Shown: positions 24,733 through 33,325, counted from the first letter of the stretch. The stretch: 64,000 nucleotides of DNA from Chlamydiales bacterium (GCA_024233495.1 JACKPM010000005.1:1-64000), one strand, 5' to 3'. Notes: generated from the letters alone by a model not told the origin. Numbers and translations are program-made.

Positions 24733-25143
24733 TTAAGAAGCGAATTGGACGAACTCGTGATGGCTCTCTTCAAGATGGATGTCGAAGCCATCATAGCCAC
24801 TACACGAGGGACATTGGACGTAGAGGCGGCGCAAGCAATCATTCTCGTCGAAATAGAGGGCAAAAACGAGCCAACTCTTGTTGAAGTAATAAGAAAAAAG
24901 AGAGCTCGATTTGAAGCTCTCTTTTCTTAATGCCGATTGAAAAATTTTTTCAGCTAGCTGCCGGGGCATATACCGTTTGACCCGAGTTAGCCGCAGATCC
25001 GAAGCGCGAAGCTCTCTTAGCAGCTGTTTAAAATTTATTGTATTGGAAATGCGCATGCCAAGATCATGCGCAAGGTCTTCTGGAAGGGAAACCGGGTAGC
25101 GAAAGCGGCAAAAGAGCCGTGTAAATTTCTCTACTAGCTGCAT
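24733..25143 (-). CDS. hypothetical protein (136 aa)
   Basis: No family is recognised. It is a basic, soluble protein with helical segments (NFKQLLRELRASDL), an aromatic-rich core (SYYFNKSWLVFALYF), then a short CPSCSGYDGF motif that could bind metal, and an acidic His-rich end (HLEESHHEF). It begins at ATG 25143 and is divergent from the DnaQ-like gene 100 bp away. Because it lies between nusB and rmuC it may be a lineage gene kept with the core cluster. Confidence 0.65.
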   Translation of the reverse strand: MQLVEKFTRLFCRFRYPVSLPEDLAHDLGMRISNTINFKQLLRELRASDLRLTRVKRYMPRQLAEKIFQSALRKESFKSSSLFSYYFNKSWLVFALYFDENDCLRRLYVQCPSCSGYDGFDIHLEESHHEFVQFAS

Positions 25144-25208
25144 AAGATCACCAAGATTAGCGAATGGGTTGGTTTTAAGGCTAGGGAATATAACGTATCA
25201 AATAATTT

Positions 25209-25237
25209 TTGTAAAATTATTTCTTGTCTGATATACT
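25209..25237 (+). promoter_or_regulatory. promoter close to the start codon of the DnaQ-like gene
   Basis: TTGTAA at 25209-25214 and TATACT at 25232-25237 are spaced 17 bp apart. Start of transcription 6-7 nt after the -10 box falls on the ATG at 25244, and no ribosome-binding site lies between. The mRNA may therefore be leaderless. Confidence 0.5.
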
Positions 25238-25243
25238 ACAACT

Positions 25244-25840
25244 ATGCTGCTTATCTTTTTAGATTGTGAGACAACGGGTCTTGACCCTCAAAAACATCGA
25301 GTGATCGAAATCGCTTACAAAATTTATGATACAGAGAAAAAACGCGTGATTGTGAGCTATGACTCTATTGTTTCCCAACCTGCTGAAGTTATGGCTGAAG
25401 CGAGCATGGAGAGCTTGAGGATCAATGGGTTCACACAAGAGATGATCATGAGCGGGAAATCCGAGCGCTCAGTCTCAGCTGAAATCATCAACGATTTTCA
25501 TCGCGCTGGCATTGGAGAAGGTAAGGCGGTCTTTATTTGCCAAAATCCTTCTTTCGATCGCACCTATTTCACGCAACTGATCTCTGTTGAAATGCAAAAG
25601 GAGTTTAGGTGGCCCTACCACTGGCTCGACTTAGCATCTATGTATTGGGCAACAAACAAAGATGCGTGCAAAGAGGAGCGGGACATTTCAAAGGACGCAA
25701 TTGCCGAGGCGCTCTCACTTCCTGCAGAGCAGTCGCCTCACCGCGCGATGAATGGTGTTGTGCACCTCATGCAGTGTTACTCGGCTCTTTTTCAACTACA
25801 GATTCCGGAGCTTGTAGTTGACGAGAGACTTGCTCGATAG
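25244..25840 (+). CDS. DnaQ-like DEDD-family exonuclease with altered motif III
   Basis: This 198-residue RNase-H-fold exonuclease begins with motif I LDCETTG (D7, E9). Motif II is in CQNPSFDRTYF. Motif III would be HRAMN (H166, N170), where the usual final aspartate is asparagine. A DEDDh enzyme with this change may have weak or no 3'-5' nuclease activity and could be a binding or regulatory paralogue. Its C-terminus overlaps the end of the convergent rmuC by 74 bp. It could proofread DNA or trim RNA. The divergent family does not allow a closer call. Confidence 0.8.
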   Translation: MLLIFLDCETTGLDPQKHRVIEIAYKIYDTEKKRVIVSYDSIVSQPAEVMAEASMESLRINGFTQEMIMSGKSERSVSAEIINDFHRAGIGEGKAVFICQNPSFDRTYFTQLISVEMQKEFRWPYHWLDLASMYWATNKDACKEERDISKDAIAEALSLPAEQSPHRAMNGVVHLMQCYSALFQLQIPELVVDERLAR

Positions 25841-26903
25841 GAGCTGGTTTCGGCAGCTCTTTCAACTCATCGAAGCGGCGCGCACTCACAAGCACACGAC
25901 TTTCCAAAGAAGCGAGCGTTTTGTTGTATGCCTGCACAGCTGAGTCTAGTCCTTTTCCCACCTTTGAGAAGTGGCTGCACATGTCACACAACCTTTTATA
26001 AAGCTCTTTTCCTAGCTCGCTGATCGCCTGCGCATCTTTGCTGATGCTTTCTTGTCGCCAACCGTAGGCAACAGAACGCAAGAGCGCAATCAATGTTGTA
26101 GGCGTTGCCAAAATCACGCGCTTCTCCACCCCCATCTCGATGAGAGTGGGATCTTGCTCGAGCGCTGCAGAGAAGAAGGTTTCACCAGGAAGAAAGAGAA
26201 TGACAAACTCGGGGGTATCAGAGAACTGCTCCCAATACGACTTACGAGACAAGAGCGTGATATGGCTACGGATTTGCTGCGCGTGCTCTAAAAGCTTTGA
26301 GCGCTTCACATCCTCACTCTCCGCCTCAATTGCCTCTAGGTAGGCCTGCAGAGGCGCTTTCGCATCGACTATGATCTGTTTGTTCCCTGGGAGGCGCACA
26401 AGCATGTCGGGGCGAAAGCCACCATCCTCTGTGTTTATGTGCGTCTGCTCGAAAAAATCGCAGTGCGCCACCATGCCCGCCATTTCCACCACGCGTTTGA
26501 GCTGCATCTCCCCCCACCGCCCACGCGCATTGGGGGTACGGAGCGCACGCGCCAAATTTGCTGTCTCTTTGTGCAAAGCGCGTTGCGAATCAAGGAGAGA
26601 ATCCACTTGTCCTTTAAGCGTCGCATACGCCCCTACACGACTCTTCTCTAACTCTTGAATCTTCTTATCTACCTTCTCTAACGACTCTTGAATCGGCTTC
26701 ACAAGCTGGTCAACAGCCTCTGCTTTCTTTTCCGTTTGTGCCTGATATTTTTCAAAAGTTGTCTTGGCTAAATCAAAGAAAGATTCGTTGTTTTGTTGCA
26801 ACGCCTCGCTCGAAATCCCTTTGAAAAAAGTGCGCGTAAAAGCAAGGGAAAGAAAAAAACCAATAACGAGGCCGACTAAGAAAAGGAGTAGTGCTAGAAT
26901 CAT
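25767..26903 (-). CDS. rmuC: DNA recombination protein RmuC
   Basis: RmuC is a membrane-anchored protein thought to limit inversions at short repeats. An N-terminal membrane segment (about 2-24) is followed by a coiled coil (about 40-130). The PD-(D/E)XK nuclease-like domain is recognisable by RGRWGEMQLKRVVEMAG, FRPDMLVRLPG and IIVDAKAPL. There are 378 residues from ATG 26903. A TTG 12 codons earlier is weaker. Only 21 bp separate the start from the divergent PAP2 gene. In C. trachomatis a family member lies at CT825 between the M16 protease and pssA. Here it is separated from pssA by three genes. Confidence 0.9.
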   Translation of the reverse strand: MILALLLFLVGLVIGFFLSLAFTRTFFKGISSEALQQNNESFFDLAKTTFEKYQAQTEKKAEAVDQLVKPIQESLEKVDKKIQELEKSRVGAYATLKGQVDSLLDSQRALHKETANLARALRTPNARGRWGEMQLKRVVEMAGMVAHCDFFEQTHINTEDGGFRPDMLVRLPGNKQIIVDAKAPLQAYLEAIEAESEDVKRSKLLEHAQQIRSHITLLSRKSYWEQFSDTPEFVILFLPGETFFSAALEQDPTLIEMGVEKRVILATPTTLIALLRSVAYGWRQESISKDAQAISELGKELYKRLCDMCSHFSKVGKGLDSAVQAYNKTLASLESRVLVSARRFDELKELPKPAPIEQVSRQLQAPESVVEKEPSNTA

Positions 26904-26924
26904 AGTTAATGTTATATTCAAACT

Positions 26925-27614
26925 GTGTTGAAAAAACAATGGAAATGGATTTGTCCTTTCGCCTTTTTAGCAGTATTGGCCCCTTTCACGCCATGGCTTG
27001 ACCTGAAGGCCGCTTCCCTCTTCTACGACGGAGCGAAGTTCTATAACTCCTCATTTTTCAAATTTATGTATACATATGGAGAGCGTTTTGGCTTTTTGCT
27101 TGCCTTCACTGCTCTCGGCGTCTTTTTCATCTCATACATCTCAGAGAAATGGCGAAAGTGGCGCCCAGCGGCCTCAGCGCTCCTCCTTACAGTTATTTTG
27201 GGAGCTGGCGTGATTACCAATATTCTATTCAAGGGATTTTGGGGTCGGCCGCGACCAAAACAGATTGTAGAGTTTGGCGGAGACCAGCAATACCGCCCCT
27301 TTTGGAGCCCGAACTTTGGGGGAGTTGAGGGAGACCACCACAAATCTTTTCCCAGTGGCCACTCAGCAATTGGTTTCTATTACCTCTCACTCATCTTGGT
27401 GGGGCGTAGATATAAAAACAGAGCCATCACCTACACGGGTGTAGGCCTCACCTCATTTTGGGGAAGCGGCCTTATGGTAACCCGTGTTGTGCAAGGCGGC
27501 CACTTCTTCTCTGACGTAGTAGTTTCTCCTGTGATCATGTGGACTGTTGCCCTGGCAGTCGACCACTACGTCTTCTCACATCGGAGGGGTGCGGCTGAGC
27601 TGGAGACTCTCTAG
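26925..27614 (+). CDS. PAP2-family membrane phosphatase
   Basis: This is a 229-residue integral membrane phosphatase. The three active-site motifs are present: KGFWGRPRP (K near 103), FPSGHS (near 141-146) and TRVVQGGHFFSDV (H near 193). Five to six hydrophobic segments surround them. Substrates of such enzymes include undecaprenyl pyrophosphate, phosphatidic acid and lipid A 1-phosphate (LpxE). The aromatic-rich GGVEGDHHKS segment before motif 2 resembles LpxE/PgpB-like members, but I cannot choose. The start is GTG 26925, with TTG 26928 possible. The end overlaps the pseudo-receiver gene (convergent). Confidence 0.88.
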   Translation: MLKKQWKWICPFAFLAVLAPFTPWLDLKAASLFYDGAKFYNSSFFKFMYTYGERFGFLLAFTALGVFFISYISEKWRKWRPAASALLLTVILGAGVITNILFKGFWGRPRPKQIVEFGGDQQYRPFWSPNFGGVEGDHHKSFPSGHSAIGFYYLSLILVGRRYKNRAITYTGVGLTSFWGSGLMVTRVVQGGHFFSDVVVSPVIMWTVALAVDHYVFSHRRGAAELETL

Positions 27615-27935
27615 CGTCTCGCGGCACTTCTCAAGCACCTGGTCCTTCCTAAGCGGACGATCGATAAAATCCTCTCCATGCTGCTCTTTCTCATGCACAC
27701 TTCTTACAAGAATCACATGCGTCCCTTCTTGCACCCAGTCGTCAACCTCAGGCTCCAAGAACTCGCTCCCCAAAAAGACAATAGCTGGCTTCTTGGTTTT
27801 TAAGAGGGCAAGCGCGCTCGACCGATCCTTTGCAAAAAGGAATTCAGCCCCTTTTGAAAGATAGGCAGAAAGGACCTCCTCAAGCTCAGAGCGTTCACTC
27901 TCAGATTGCATTGCGACTAGTATTTTTTGTGACAT
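27576..27935 (-). CDS. degenerate receiver-domain (CheY-like) protein
   Basis: There are 119 residues from ATG 27935 (GGTAGTGAG precedes it). The alternating pattern fits a response-regulator receiver: ILVAMQS as strand 1, the KDRSSALALLKTKKPAIVFLG helix-strand pair, HVILVRSV, and IDRPLRKDQVLEK. The phospho-acceptor aspartate expected after IVFL is missing (G-S follows), and the usual K-P pair near the end is R-P. It would be a pseudo-receiver that cannot be phosphorylated in the usual way, and no output domain is attached. The N-terminal acidic pocket also looks absent. It may be a phosphorylation-independent adaptor. Confidence 0.6.
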   Translation of the reverse strand: MSQKILVAMQSESERSELEEVLSAYLSKGAEFLFAKDRSSALALLKTKKPAIVFLGSEFLEPEVDDWVQEGTHVILVRSVHEKEQHGEDFIDRPLRKDQVLEKCRETLESLQLSRTPPM

Positions 27936-28090
27936 CTCACTACCTTGGGTTGAAGCATGGATCATATTGAAAAATATTTATCTGTCCATACCTTCCTACC
28001 CGGAAAGCGACTAATGAATAAGGGATGGAGAGAACGCAGGCGCTTACACACCACACATCTCTCCCTCCTTTGGACTGTATTTAGAAAGTA

Positions 28091-28297
28091 TTAGAGTGCT
28101 GAAACTTCAGTTGCTTCAGGACCCTTACGTCCCTCTTGCACTGTAAACTCAACTTTTTGACCTTCACTTAGCTCTCTTTGCTCACCTTCAATATTGCTGA
28201 TGTGAACAAATAGATCTTTTCCACCCTCGTCAGGAGTGATAAATCCAAAACCTTTTTGGACATTGAAAAACTTAACTGTACCTGTAGACTTAGACAC
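28091..28297 (-). CDS. cold-shock-domain protein
   Basis: This 68-residue single cold-shock domain has RNP1 KGFGFI and RNP2 LFVHIS. It binds single-stranded RNA/DNA and acts as an RNA chaperone. Length and motifs match CspA-type proteins exactly. A Rho-independent terminator for the upstream pssA lies just before it (28314-28344), so it is likely to be transcribed from its own promoter in the short gap. Confidence 0.96.
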   Translation of the reverse strand: MSKSTGTVKFFNVQKGFGFITPDEGGKDLFVHISNIEGEQRELSEGQKVEFTVQEGRKGPEATEVSAL

Positions 28298-28313
28298 TTA
28301 TAAAACCTATATT

Positions 28314-28344
28314 TAAAAACTAACGCCCTAGTTGCTAGGGTTAA
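28314..28344 (-). terminator. Rho-independent terminator between pssA and the cold-shock gene
   Basis: On the minus strand CCCTAG-CAA-CTAGGG forms a 6-bp stem, extended by flanking AAC/GTT, and is followed by TTTTT. It lies 38 bp after the pssA stop. Confidence 0.65.
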
Positions 28345-28381
28345 CTCAGAGTTTACACTCAAGCCGGATTAATATAAAGAA

Positions 28382-29194
28382 TTATTCCTCAGCTTTTTCA
28401 ACAGGTTCTAGAAGACTTCTCTTCTTAAAGAGGGCGAATACAAAAGAAGTGAGCAGATAAAGCCACGATGCGAGGAAAAAGCCTGTGGAAAAATGATCAA
28501 GGAGACCGTAGAGGAAAAGGACCCCGAAGATTCCAACCGCCAAAATAAGGTAAAAGGAAGGCACTTTAAGGTGGAATGCCTTCACGCTTGGGAAGGGCCA
28601 TCGGCTCACCATGAAATAGCCACTCAATACCATTACAAAAATCATGATGGCTGCTCGACTTTGAACAGTGAGCGGAAGCCATTGATTGAATAGAGGGGAA
28701 ATCATAAAGAGAGCTGCAGAAACAATCAGCGCTGCTCCAGCTGGAATAGGAAGCCCTCTGAAATAGGTACGTTTATGTTGGAAAGTTTCCTTGAGGCGGC
28801 TCTCACGACTTGTCACGTTGTAGCGCACAAGGCGCAGCACACCGCAGAGCGTATACACCATCGCAGAGGTCGTCAAAACTACCTGCAGCGCGGGTGAGAT
28901 TGCCTCGGTGGGCAGAGAGCGTAGCACCAAAAGAGGAGGCGCCACGCCAAAAGTGACAGCATCCGAGAGAGAGTCAAACTGCCCTCCAAATTCGCTTTCC
29001 CCTTTCAAAAGGCGCGCAACCGCACCGTCTGCCATATCCGCAATGCCTGCAATCACGAGTAAAATAGCTGCCGACTTGACGAAAGAGAAAAGGTTCTCCT
29101 CACCGCTCGACAAGAAAATTTTAAAAATCACGAAAAGGCCACAGCAGAGGCCAAAGGCCGTGATCGCGTTTGGAATCAGGCTAAATCTTCTCAC
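28382..29194 (-). CDS. pssA: CDP-diacylglycerol-serine O-phosphatidyltransferase
   Basis: The enzyme makes phosphatidylserine from CDP-diacylglycerol and serine in the inner membrane. The CDP-alcohol phosphotransferase motif DGAVARLLKGESEFGGQFD (D-G-x2-A-R-x8-G-x3-D) is complete, and about eight hydrophobic segments follow. The start is uncertain. A TTG at 29260 is possible, but GTG at 29194 gives RRFSLIPNAIT, the usual family N-terminus, so about 270 residues are preferred. In Chlamydia pssA lies directly before nrdA. Here 4.5 kb of accessory DNA separates them. Confidence 0.92.
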   Translation of the reverse strand: MRRFSLIPNAITAFGLCCGLFVIFKIFLSSGEENLFSFVKSAAILLVIAGIADMADGAVARLLKGESEFGGQFDSLSDAVTFGVAPPLLVLRSLPTEAISPALQVVLTTSAMVYTLCGVLRLVRYNVTSRESRLKETFQHKRTYFRGLPIPAGAALIVSAALFMISPLFNQWLPLTVQSRAAIMIFVMVLSGYFMVSRWPFPSVKAFHLKVPSFYLILAVGIFGVLFLYGLLDHFSTGFFLASWLYLLTSFVFALFKKRSLLEPVEKAEE

Positions 29195-29362
29195 AAGCAG
29201 AGGATAACAAACAGAGCATTTTATAGAAATAGTTAAATGACTAGGATCAGTTAGTAACAATTAAGGATATGTCACTTGAGAAACTGCCTTTTGCAAAAAA
29301 CTCTTGCCATTTCGATGAAGGGAGTATAACCTCACCTATTCACATCGCCCTCACACAGAAAA

Positions 29363-30289
29363 ATGATTGACGCTGTAAGAAAAGAGCTTTTCCCCGGACA
29401 CCCTTGCCTTCCCATAGACCTCCGCAACATAATAGCAGGAGCATTGGCAGTAGATGTCAGGACGGAGTTAGAGAAGAGCGTTCTGCGTGGAGCAGACGCT
29501 CCATCTGCAGATTGTCCCTTGGCAATGTTGCATGTAGAGCAAGTTCGAGCTGGAAAATGGGGAAAGAATCTGCTTACAACAGAGAATCTCACTATCATAG
29601 CTAAAGGTCTTAATAGCAGCTCCTCCCAAGGCTGTTATGCATTTTTGGCACTCGCTAAAATGTCTGCAGGATGCTCATATCAACTTCCCACTGACTGTAG
29701 CTATGGCCCAGAAAAAGTGTGGACAACGCTTCAATACTTTCTTGTTGATCCAGAGAGAGTGTGTGTTGATTTTGACAAACTTACCTCTTGCATCTCCGGC
29801 TACGAAAGTGCAGGAAGAAATTTCTTACTAAAATGGTCAGCGGGGCCAACCCATTACTCGTCATCTTCCACAGAATTTGAAAGTAACGTCAGGCGGCTCC
29901 AGCTTGCCGATGCCTTCTTTAGGGCGAGTCACCACATGGAAAGTCTACCTTTGGAAAAAATATGTGAAGAGCTTGCCCTTTGTGATCACCCTTTTAATAA
30001 CTATGTGCTTTTACAGTTAATTAGAAGAGTTGCTGATTGCTCGTATACAGTCTCTAATCAGGGATTTTCTCACACTCAGATGTGGTGCAATCTCATAACT
30101 TTTCTTGCTGATCCTAAGAGCAAATGCGGAAATTTAAGCGAATTTTCTCGTTTTATGAAGATAATTCTTCAGGAGCGCTCTTCCTTATTCAGATATTCAT
30201 ATTCTGACAGCAATTCTAAGCAATGGGTAAAGACAGCACCGGGGCAACTTGAAGAAGCATTGACAGCCTACCAAAGTAAGAGCATGTGA
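29363..30289 (+). CDS. orphan hypothetical protein (308 aa)
   Basis: This is a soluble, Cys- and Ser-rich protein with no signal peptide or membrane segment. Two parts of it look alike: an early stretch with CYAFLALAKMSAGCSYQLPTD then VWTTLQYFLVDP, and a late stretch with NNYVLLQLIRRVADCSYTV then MWCNLITFLADP. This suggests an internal duplication of about 110-120 residues (around 90-140 and 210-260). It starts at ATG 29363 without a strong ribosome-binding site. The gene is the first in an accessory island bounded by pssA and nrdA. An effector or toxin-like role is possible but there is no direct evidence. Confidence 0.65.
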   Translation: MIDAVRKELFPGHPCLPIDLRNIIAGALAVDVRTELEKSVLRGADAPSADCPLAMLHVEQVRAGKWGKNLLTTENLTIIAKGLNSSSSQGCYAFLALAKMSAGCSYQLPTDCSYGPEKVWTTLQYFLVDPERVCVDFDKLTSCISGYESAGRNFLLKWSAGPTHYSSSSTEFESNVRRLQLADAFFRASHHMESLPLEKICEELALCDHPFNNYVLLQLIRRVADCSYTVSNQGFSHTQMWCNLITFLADPKSKCGNLSEFSRFMKIILQERSSLFRYSYSDSNSKQWVKTAPGQLEEALTAYQSKSM

Positions 30290-30292
30290 AAG

Positions 30293-30470
30293 ACTGTGTT
30301 ACCAAAGCCTGAGAGTAATACGAACTTTCGCTCCTTAAACTAGCGTGCCAAGGCACCGCAAGCTCTGGCTGTGTTCACCCGAAAGGGTCGCGGCTTTGCC
30401 GCTATCGTAGAAGGGGAAAATACTCGCTTCGCTCTCGGATTTTGGAAACACAGCCCCCAGAAAGCAGAAG
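30293..30470. repeat. hairpin-rich repeat C with imperfect inverted ends
   Basis: The left end CTGTGTTACCAAAGCCTGAGAG and the right end (reverse strand CTGTGTTTCCAAAATCCGAGAG) are imperfect inverted repeats. Between them lie hairpins GTGCC-AA-GGCAC, ACCC-GAAA-GGGT and GCGGC-TTT-GCCGC. A matching end occurs at 51361-51383. The 30471-30596 remainder shows nothing definite. Confidence 0.5.
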
Positions 30471-30596
30471 TCTCTCTTTGCTGCTTCTTGTTGAATAAAT
30501 TCCTAAAGCTGGACAGCAAGAACTTTTGGGCGACTTTCGACAAGATCTGGCTTCTGAGGAGATCTGCAATCTGCGAAAAACACTGCCCCAACTATT

Positions 30597-30758
30597 TATA
30601 GTCAAATCGGTTGAAAATTTTACAAATTCATGGCAGATGGCAAAGCCAAAGTAAGCGCAAAGTTCGACTTAGACCATTTATGGTCTATGAGAACGAGCAC
30701 GATCTTTGGTGAAGCCAAATGGCATGAATTTGTAAAATTTTCAACCGATTTGACTATA
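30597..30758 (+). repeat. repeat A copy 2
   Basis: This is a full-length 162-bp copy in the same orientation as copy 1, with intact terminal inverted repeats and the central palindrome TAGACCATTTATGGTCTA. It differs from copy 1 at only a handful of bases. Confidence 0.88.
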
Positions 30759-30827
30759 GGTGACACGCTGAGTGAGAGATCATTCGAGTGAGGATAAAAT
30801 CAGCCAAAAGGCTATCTAAGCTCGAAT

Positions 30828-31313
30828 TAGATGGTGTCGTCAAATTTTTTCCTCTGTGAGAGATTTTCTAGATGCTGTCGTCAAATTTTCTCCCAGGAGA
30901 GTTTGATTTTTCTAGATGGTGTCGTCAAATTTTTCCTCCTTTGTGAGGCGAGATTTTCTAGGCAAAATGCGCAATCGAAAGCGAAGGAGTATAAAGCGCT
31001 ATTTCTCGAGGTTGCGAGGGTGCATTTTGGCAGAAAAGATCCGGCTGACAAAGGAGAAAATTTGACGACAACCATCTAGGCAAATGCGCAATCGAAAGCG
31101 AAGGGTAGCCAAAGCGCTACTTTGAGGTTGCGAGGGCGCATTTGGCAGAAAAGATCCGGCTGAAAAAAGGAGAAAATTTGACGACACCATCTAGGCAAAA
31201 TGCGCAATCGAAAGCGAAGGGAGTAGCCAAAGCGCTACTTCTGAGGTTGCGAGGGCGCATTTTGGCAGAAAAGATCCGGCTGACAAAGGAGAAAATTTGA
31301 CGACACCATCTAG
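30828..31313. repeat. tandem and nested cluster of repeat B
   Basis: Two short end fragments (30828-30870 and 30868-30914) are followed by one nearly full copy (30911-31079). Two further 3' parts of about 120 bp follow (31075-31195 and 31191-31313), each starting CTAGGCAAA and ending CACCATCTAG. Junctions always fall at CTAG. The cluster ends 50 bp before the pentein-like gene and may hold its promoter region. Confidence 0.85.
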
Positions 31314-31362
31314 TCAACAAAGTCACTTTTCTTGCAGGCACCGATTTTGCTAATGCATCTGC

Positions 31363-33306
31363 ATGCTCGGTGTTACACACGCAACAAAGACGATTTGCAG
31401 CTATAGCGAAGAGAAAGACTCCTTAGGATCTAATGCTCAGGAAGTCTCTCAAGCTGCGTTGTCTGCTCTTCGTTCTTTGCACACAACTCTTCGCAGCAAT
31501 GCTGTCTCAGAACAACTCTCCGAAGAAGATGTGGCTTCCATCTTAAACGCTGCACACACGTATCAAGAAACAACCACTACACATGGAAGAGTTTCTGCAT
31601 TCTTCTTGCGCCTATTTCGCTTCGAAAAGAAGGCGCGCATTGCGCAGCAGATTCAAAATCAAGGAACTCAGTTGTTAGAAAGAAACAAGAGATTAACACA
31701 GCAGTTATTTACAGAAACTGCTGCAGATCTGGAGGAAAAGATTAAAATAGATCCTGAAAAGGGCAGAGATGCAGCGCGTCAAGAGATCCTCAGGATCGCA
31801 AAAGGAAAAAGAGGCGTGTTGCGCATGCCTGTTGAGAGCGTGATCGAAGGTTTAGCCACAATAGGTGGACAAGGATTGCAGCAAGTGCTTGGTGAAGAGG
31901 AACTCTTTACGCCAACAGAACTGCGCAGAGGTCAACTAAACCCAAATGCAACGCCAACCATTGGATCACAACTAGAGAAACTTGCTGAGTCCCCCACTCC
32001 ACTAGCACCGCCAGCTGAGCTCGGAATTCTTTCCTTGCGCGATGAGCGGCACTTTCGCTTAGAGCACCTCAGCTATATCTACAGAAAAATGCAACGAACA
32101 CCTGATCAAACCGTTAAAAGTAAGTATTTTCCCGCTACTACAGGATGGTATGTGGGGGCTTGTCGAGTAAGCGGCGCAATCCCATTTGAGCGTTCGATGC
32201 AAAGGATTGGAGAAGAGAATGGGATTGTCGTAGTCTCAGACTGCACTGACCCCACTTTCTCAAGGTCACAAAATGCCGTTCTGTTTACTCACCCTCTCGA
32301 TGCGGCATACCCCCAAGATTTTGTCGACTTTTCGACTGAAGAGGTACGCGTTCCCCTTTTACAAGATCAAGCGTATGAGACACGTATTGAGGATGCTATT
32401 CGTGAAGGGCGCCTTGCCCGCTCCGATTTGTGGACAATGCAGTCTATCTCTCTTCCCAGTGGGGAAGAGTGCACAATCATTCCTCCCTTTACATCGATTG
32501 GGTGGGTAAATCAAGTTTGGGAAGAGAAGCAATCTTTGAAAGGGATTGCGCTTGGACGGGCAATCGGTGCACCTACACTGATGAACCTCACTTACAGCGA
32601 AAGCGGGAATACACTTCTTGGTCAAAGGGGGGACGGAACCCCCTATATGATTTTAGGAGTTGATTCGTTTGTAGTTTCTAAAGCTCTTATGGAAGAAGAA
32701 CTTGGGCGTAAAATGAACACTGATGAGGTTTTACTCGCTTTTGCAATCGACTACGGAATTCGTGTGGAGGAGATCCACATTGTGGAGCAGCCGGGAGATT
32801 TCCATCTCGATATGAACGCGGCGATTATTGGCCCTAACACAATTGCAGTCAATGACGCTTTGCAAGCTGCACTTGATTATGACTCCTCTGTTGAGGCTGA
32901 CTTAAGAAGCAAAGGCATCACAAACCCAGAGCAAATCGAAAAAACCAAGAAAGAGCTCATGATCAAAGCTGTCCAAAAAAAACTCTTTGAAGACAAAATG
33001 GCGGCTGATCTAGAAGAAAGAGGCTTCAAGGTGAAGAGAGTGGCAGGCTCATTTTACACAAAAATGCCGTTTGCTCCTGCCACACAAGTTATGAACTTTT
33101 TTAATTCAGTGACCGCCACAACGCCTCAAAATCGCCGCATCATCGTCGCTATGGGCGTCACCGATCGAGAGTATGAAAGAAGGTTTTTGGAAGCGATGAG
33201 TGAGGATGGCCGCCCACCAGATCAAGTTTATTTTTTAGACCATGAAGAGTCTAAAGCAAGCCTCGTCTTACATGGAGGGATTTCCTGCAGGACAAAAACA
33301 ATATAA
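31363..33306 (+). CDS. putative pentein-fold (arginine-deiminase-like) protein with long N-terminal region
   Basis: There are 647 residues. The first 250 are helical and polar with a coiled-coil tendency. The C-terminal 400 carry the order of active-site motifs seen in guanidino-modifying penteins. A G-rich GQRGDGTPYMILGVDS segment comes first. The FHLDMNAAIIG motif follows (H481, D483, compare MHLDTVFT of arginine deiminase). A final GGISCRT has cysteine C642 only six residues from the end, as the catalytic Cys of arginine deiminases. A Cys-His-Asp hydrolase acting on arginine or a protein-arginine side chain is therefore inferred. ATG 31363 follows an in-frame stop at 31351 and lacks a strong ribosome-binding site. 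The gene lies in a repeat-rich island and is an effector candidate. Confidence 0.6.
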   Translation: MLGVTHATKTICSYSEEKDSLGSNAQEVSQAALSALRSLHTTLRSNAVSEQLSEEDVASILNAAHTYQETTTTHGRVSAFFLRLFRFEKKARIAQQIQNQGTQLLERNKRLTQQLFTETAADLEEKIKIDPEKGRDAARQEILRIAKGKRGVLRMPVESVIEGLATIGGQGLQQVLGEEELFTPTELRRGQLNPNATPTIGSQLEKLAESPTPLAPPAELGILSLRDERHFRLEHLSYIYRKMQRTPDQTVKSKYFPATTGWYVGACRVSGAIPFERSMQRIGEENGIVVVSDCTDPTFSRSQNAVLFTHPLDAAYPQDFVDFSTEEVRVPLLQDQAYETRIEDAIREGRLARSDLWTMQSISLPSGEECTIIPPFTSIGWVNQVWEEKQSLKGIALGRAIGAPTLMNLTYSESGNTLLGQRGDGTPYMILGVDSFVVSKALMEEELGRKMNTDEVLLAFAIDYGIRVEEIHIVEQPGDFHLDMNAAIIGPNTIAVNDALQAALDYDSSVEADLRSKGITNPEQIEKTKKELMIKAVQKKLFEDKMAADLEERGFKVKRVAGSFYTKMPFAPATQVMNFFNSVTATTPQNRRIIVAMGVTDREYERRFLEAMSEDGRPPDQVYFLDHEESKASLVLHGGISCRTKTI

Positions 33307-33325
33307 AGTTTTATAATCGAAGAAT

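Noticed and set aside
30881..31380. Minus-strand frames of 60-90 codons across the repeat B cluster
   Set aside because: They arise from repeated copies of the same element (recurring RQIFSFVSRIFSAK), have no ribosome-binding sites and are interrupted differently in each copy.
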